Shown here one piece after another: positions 60,815-64,000 of a stretch of DNA of 64,000 bases; positions within the stretch are counted from its first letter, which is position 1, and each line of letters starts with the position of its first letter. Location of the stretch: positions 62,001 to 126,000 of the forward strand of contig JACDZI010000001.1 in NCBI GenBank assembly GCA_013426785.1. Direction: 5' to 3'. The stretch comes from Rhodocyclaceae bacterium. GTDB lineage: Bacteria; Pseudomonadota; Gammaproteobacteria; Burkholderiales; Rhodocyclaceae. Both the position numbers and the translations under genes were made by a program. The notes beneath the pieces were generated by a model. It was not told the DNA's origin and made no database searches. It saw only the letters and a list, made by a program, of their open reading frames with translations.

Positions 60815-61441
60815 ATGGAAAACCTGCTCTACTGGGTTGGCCTGGCGGCAGTAGCGGTCAGTGCCCTGACCGGCGTGCTGGACGCTGGCCGCAAGCAGAT
60901 GGATCTGGTCGGCGTGGTCATGGTCGGCTGCGCCACCGCACTGGGCGGCGGCACGGTGCGCGACATTCTGCTCGACCGGCCGGTGTTCTGGATCAGCGAC
61001 CAGACTTATCTGATCGTCGCGCTGGCGACCACGGTAGTGGTGTTCTTCGTCGTGCGCGGCCTGCGCCTGCCGCCACGGCTGTTCCTGATCCCGGATGCGG
61101 TCGGCCTGGCCCTGTTCACCATCATCGGAACACAAATCGCGCTGGAATGGCAGGCACCCTGGTTGGTCGCCAGCCTGCTTGGCGTCATCACCGGGGTGGT
61201 CGGCGGAGTGCTGCGCGACGTGCTGTGCAACGAGGTGCCACTGATCTTCGTGCGCGGCGAACTCTACGCCTCGGCCGCCGGGGCCGGTGCACTGACGCTC
61301 GTCGGGCTACAGGCGCTGGGGCTGTCTGCGGTACTCGCCGCGTGGATCGGTATGGCCGTTGTGCTTGCCGCCCGCCTGCTGGCGATGGCCTTCCGCATCA
61401 CCTTGCCAACCTATGCGGAGCGGGATGGCAGGGACGATTGA
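60815..61441 (+). CDS. TRIC-type cation channel (UPF0126/YadS family)
   Basis: A 208-residue protein of seven predicted helices in two repeats: [37 protein letters not shown] and [46 protein letters not shown]. The paired GGG/GG-x-x-RD motifs are typical for TRIC trimeric channels. Probably a potassium or glycine-linked channel. Confidence 0.88.
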   Translation: MENLLYWVGLAAVAVSALTGVLDAGRKQMDLVGVVMVGCATALGGGTVRDILLDRPVFWISDQTYLIVALATTVVVFFVVRGLRLPPRLFLIPDAVGLALFTIIGTQIALEWQAPWLVASLLGVITGVVGGVLRDVLCNEVPLIFVRGELYASAAGAGALTLVGLQALGLSAVLAAWIGMAVVLAARLLAMAFRITLPTYAERDGRDD

Positions 61442-61517
61442 AGCCGTCAGTCGTCGCGCTCCACCCTTGGCTTCTTCTGCGCAATGCCCTTGCGGCACTC
61501 GCGGACAGATCAAGACA

Positions 61518-61545
61518 AGCTCCGGATTATTGCCACCCCGGAGCT
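61518..61545 (-). terminator. Hairpin downstream of the haem-protein gene
   Basis: 8-bp perfect arms AGCTCCGG and CCGGAGCT with a 12-base loop, 16 bp beyond the stop of the minus-strand gene. The following T tract is weak, so this may be an inefficient terminator. Confidence 0.45.
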
Positions 61546-61561
61546 AGTCCAAGGAAAACGC

Positions 61562-62863
61562 TTACTTCAGCTTGACGGCGGTAATGTCGGCCTTCTTGCC
61601 GAAACCCAAGGACTTGACCCAGGACACATGGTGGCCGCGCGTGGTGATGTTTTCATCATGCACGGCGAAGCCGACGTTATAGACGCCGCCATCCTTTAGC
61701 GTTTTATCGTCGCTATTGGTCAGGCCGAGGGGGCGGGTAATGACCACCGTCCATATACCGTCCTTCCAGTTGCCAGTCGCATTGTTGTCGGCGGCGGAAC
61801 CCTTTGCATCCTCACGGCTGGTCAGATAGTCGGGAATCATGTCGCCTTCCTTCCAGCCGGCATTGGCATCGAAGGGTACAGCATTCTTCTCGCGAATCAG
61901 GAAGTGGTCGGCCTTGTGCAGCTGGTCGACGGTAATCGACTTGTAGCCGACCTTCTTCTCATCCCACATGAACTTGGGTTGGCGCGTGGTCCGGTCGGCA
62001 TTGCTGCTGAACATCTCTTTGCCGGCATCGCTGTAGCGGAATTCTAGGACGTAACCGTCGTCGGCCATGCCGACCGGGTGACTGCGATGGGCGCGCCACT
62101 GGATCAGATCGACAAAGCCGCCTTCCTGCTTGATCTTGGCCAGTTCTTCGACGCTCTTGCCGGTTTTCCAGTCGGCCGGATTGGTGCGCGAGGCTGGTAG
62201 ATACTTGCGCACGTCGGATTTCTTGATCGCCTTGAGCAGGGCGTTGCCGGCCACTTCTTCCTTGGTGAATTGCTTCGCCATGTCGCGCTGCCCATCGTGG
62301 CAGGTCTGCCAGCAGCCCTGGCTGGCGAAACCCGGTACCTTGCCGTCGTCGATCATCATCGACATGCGGTCTTCGTAGAGGTCCATTTCTTGACCGAGTT
62401 GTACCGGCTTGTCGAGATGCGGATAGCCCCAGACCTTCCATTCCTTGCCATCGAAGCGCAGATATTGATGCTCGGTGCCGGGAAAGGAATTCTCAGTTTT
62501 CCACTGAAAATGGAAATAGGCGTTCTGGTCGTCGTAGGCGACCTTGACGTTGAGATCGATCGACGCGTTCTTGAGCTTGACGGGCGTGGGTTCGAGCAGG
62601 GTACCCTTGACGATCTTGTAGCCCAGATCCTTTTCAGCATCGGGCTCATTGTGGCAGGACACGCAGGAGTCGCCGCGGGCGGTTTCCCTGGCGGCGCCCT
62701 TGTGCGCCTCGCTGGTCAGCCACTCGTAGGAAGACTGGCCGGGATAGAACAGAGTCAAGGATTTGCCGGGGATGGCGTTCCAGTTGATCTTGACCGGATC
62801 GGCAGCGTTGGCGGCATTGAGGCCGAGCGCGGCCAGACTGGCGAACAGGATGGTCTTTTTCAT
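61562..62863 (-). CDS. Periplasmic haem-binding protein, ethylbenzene-dehydrogenase-related
   Basis: A 433-residue exported protein with signal peptide (ILFASLAALGLNAANA). A first haem site SCVSCHNE (CxxCH, about residues 67-71) and a second QGCWQTCHDG (CxxxCH, about residue 175) lie before an EB_dh-type beta-sandwich domain. Related proteins act as haem-b or haem-c electron carriers with molybdenum oxidoreductases or in oxyanion respiration. The second motif has one extra residue, which is a rare c-haem spacing. No partner enzyme is in view on this side. Confidence 0.82.
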   Translation of the reverse strand: MKKTILFASLAALGLNAANAADPVKINWNAIPGKSLTLFYPGQSSYEWLTSEAHKGAARETARGDSCVSCHNEPDAEKDLGYKIVKGTLLEPTPVKLKNASIDLNVKVAYDDQNAYFHFQWKTENSFPGTEHQYLRFDGKEWKVWGYPHLDKPVQLGQEMDLYEDRMSMMIDDGKVPGFASQGCWQTCHDGQRDMAKQFTKEEVAGNALLKAIKKSDVRKYLPASRTNPADWKTGKSVEELAKIKQEGGFVDLIQWRAHRSHPVGMADDGYVLEFRYSDAGKEMFSSNADRTTRQPKFMWDEKKVGYKSITVDQLHKADHFLIREKNAVPFDANAGWKEGDMIPDYLTSREDAKGSAADNNATGNWKDGIWTVVITRPLGLTNSDDKTLKDGGVYNVGFAVHDENITTRGHHVSWVKSLGFGKKADITAVKLK

Positions 62864-63186
62864 TATTGATCTCCGTTATAGAGGGCTGACATTCGGGGTG
62901 GGGAACATACCTGGTACTAGTGGACCGCAAGCAAGCCCATATCTGGTATGCGGGTGCTCCCGCTAACGGGAAGTTGCGGCCAACTGCCACCGTACATCAT
63001 TTCCCCTCTGCAGCCAAGGGCAGCATAGTCCTTCAGTAACGGGTTGGCATCAGACTAAAGTCTTATATATATCCAGACCATCGCCGCTAGTTTGTTGCGT
63101 TGCGTTCAGAGTAAAAATAGCCCTTGGCCTATCCTTGGTATCCGAGTGATACCCCTTCCGATCCCGAATTCGCCGAAAGGAACTCC
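62864..63186. other. 323-bp intergenic region between two divergent exported-protein genes
   Basis: No gene is seen. It must hold the promoters of both neighbours. Short inverted repeats are TCCCG-CTAA-CGGGA (62958-62971) and AGACT-AA-AGTCT (63052-63063), the latter followed by an A/T-rich TTATATATA stretch suitable for a -10 region reading right. No clear FNR or NarL site was recognised. Confidence 0.5.
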
Positions 63187-63894
63187 ATGATTTCTGTCAC
63201 GATGAATCGCCTGTCCTTGTGCTTGCCCTTGCTGTTTTTTCTCGCCGCAGCCCCCGCCCATGCTGAAGGCCCGATGGCCACCGACGATGCCGGGACGCTG
63301 GACCGGGGTGGCATGAAGGTGGAAGGCGTATTGAGCCGCGACGACAGGGAACACGGCAAGGAGCTGGTGTTCGGTTTCGCACCGATCGAGAACGTCGAGG
63401 TCGGCCTTGCCGTTGCCCGCGCCGAGGACCGCTCAGCCGATCCGGATACCAATCTGCGCGGCACCGGTTTCAGTGTCAAGTGGGTGCCTTACCAGAATGA
63501 CACCGGCTGGTCGCTGGGCGCCAGCTTCGGTTACGGGCACACCCGGATCAATGATCGCGAAAACGCCGACAAGTTCACCGAGAAGGAATACGCCCTGGCC
63601 GGCCTGGCCACCTATCGCCTGGAAAATGGCCAGGTGCTGCACCTGAACCTGGGTGCCACGCGCGTCAAGGCGCAGGGCAACAGCGATACCGTCGGCATCT
63701 GGGGCATCGGCTACGAATTCCCCCTGCTCGACAATCTGCAACTGACGGTCGAGACCTATGGTGAAGAGAACGCCGGCCCGGACAAGGCCATCGGCTTGCG
63801 CTACGAAGTCTTCGAGGGCTTCAAGCTGTCCGGCGCGGTCGGGCGTGGCAACGACCGCAGCTTCGGCCAGATCGGCTTCGCCTGGGAATTTTAA
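63187..63894 (+). CDS. Predicted outer-membrane/periplasmic beta protein, unknown function
   Basis: A 235-residue protein with a signal peptide (LSLCLPLLFFLAAAPAHA). The mature part is rich in alternating polar/hydrophobic strands with aromatic ends (VGLAVARAED, WSLGASFGYGHTR, GIWGIGYEFP, SGAVGRGNDRSFGQIGFAWEF) and ends in Trp-Glu-Phe; a final aromatic is the usual signal for insertion of outer-membrane barrels. ATG 63187 has AAAGGAA upstream. Function unknown. Confidence 0.72.
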   Translation: MISVTMNRLSLCLPLLFFLAAAPAHAEGPMATDDAGTLDRGGMKVEGVLSRDDREHGKELVFGFAPIENVEVGLAVARAEDRSADPDTNLRGTGFSVKWVPYQNDTGWSLGASFGYGHTRINDRENADKFTEKEYALAGLATYRLENGQVLHLNLGATRVKAQGNSDTVGIWGIGYEFPLLDNLQLTVETYGEENAGPDKAIGLRYEVFEGFKLSGAVGRGNDRSFGQIGFAWEF

Positions 63895-63922
63895 AATTTC
63901 TGAAATTCAAGAGGAGGTTTAA

Positions 63923-64000
63923 ATGAATACATATCAGGGTATATCGTGGCATTCCACCACCCATCGCCTCGCCGCTTTTCTGCTGGCGGGCGTCGCTTCC
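63923..64000 (+). CDS. Exported protein, 3' end outside window
   Basis: 26 codons starting MNTYQGISWHSTTHRLAAFLLAG. The start is supported by a strong GAGGAGG 5 bp upstream. The hydrophobic stretch after a short polar lead suggests a signal peptide. Too little is visible for a family call. Lies 28 bp after the predicted outer-membrane protein, probably the same transcript. Confidence 0.65.
   Translation, partial: MNTYQGISWHSTTHRLAAFLLAGVAS

Overview
The window is high-GC chromosomal DNA of a betaproteobacterium, most likely a Rhodocyclales relative. The main clue is the housekeeping order yicC - (Ser/Thr kinase) - rph - rdgB - hemW, supported by oxyR/dps, WaaP/WaaG-type core LPS genes, an ethylbenzene-dehydrogenase-like periplasmic haem protein and a GGDEF/EAL protein. 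No origin, rRNA, CRISPR array or complete insertion sequence is visible. One tRNA (Gly, CCC) is present.

Layout. 1-10.7 kb: a surface-glycan block on the + strand (carbamoyltransferase, methyltransferase, WbsX-type protein, two GT-C transferases, sulfatase-fold membrane protein, MsbA flippase) with one acetyltransferase on the other strand. 10.7-15.5 kb: a tightly overlapping minus-strand core-LPS operon (methyltransferase, three kinase-fold proteins, WaaG). 15.6-18.1 kb: AAA/DUF4143 ATPase and a ClC channel. 18.2-27 kb: thiC, alpha carbonic anhydrase, mutY, tRNA-Gly, thiS-thiG, trmB, hemW, rdgB. 27.0-34.6 kb: a type I restriction island (hsdR, Fic, PIN/Phd toxin-antitoxin, DUF4258/HTH pair, hsdS, hsdM) set exactly between rdgB and rph. 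34.6-36.6 kb: rph, a collapsed protein kinase gene, yicC. 36.7-39.9 kb: a copper/bufferin-type RiPP operon (Cys-repeat precursor, DUF692 multinuclear iron enzyme, DUF2063 partner, DoxX, ECF sigma, zinc-finger anti-sigma). 40.7-50.7 kb: a nine-gene minus-strand operon under an RpiR regulator (TRAP importer, L- and D-type N-carbamoyl-amino-acid hydrolases, two PLP lyase-like enzymes, L-serine dehydratase). 50.8-64 kb: DUF123, dps, oxyR, kinase/ATPase fusion, PAS-GGDEF-EAL, a decayed gene, HIT, DUF2917, MocR-type regulator, miaB, TRIC channel, haem protein and a predicted outer-membrane protein.

The most striking signal is a 24-bp motif (called R24 here: AAAAGTCGGCGCTGG then CGGGACGGC) present in 19 recognisable copies, about one per 3.4 kb. 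It contains no stop codon in any of six frames. About half the copies lie inside conserved genes, in frame. Where I can recall homologues (WaaP, HsdM, Rph, the kinase ATPase domain) the copy occupies native codons without changing protein length, which looks like motif evolution in place (as DNA-uptake signals do) rather than insertion. The other copies lie mostly just after stop codons and bracket accessory modules: each toxin-antitoxin unit in the restriction island, the DUF4143 ATPase gene, and the HIT-MocR segment. Three local gene wrecks (kinase near 35.5 kb, DUF4258 near 31.4 kb, fused remnant near 56.9 kb) show active gene loss next to these modules.
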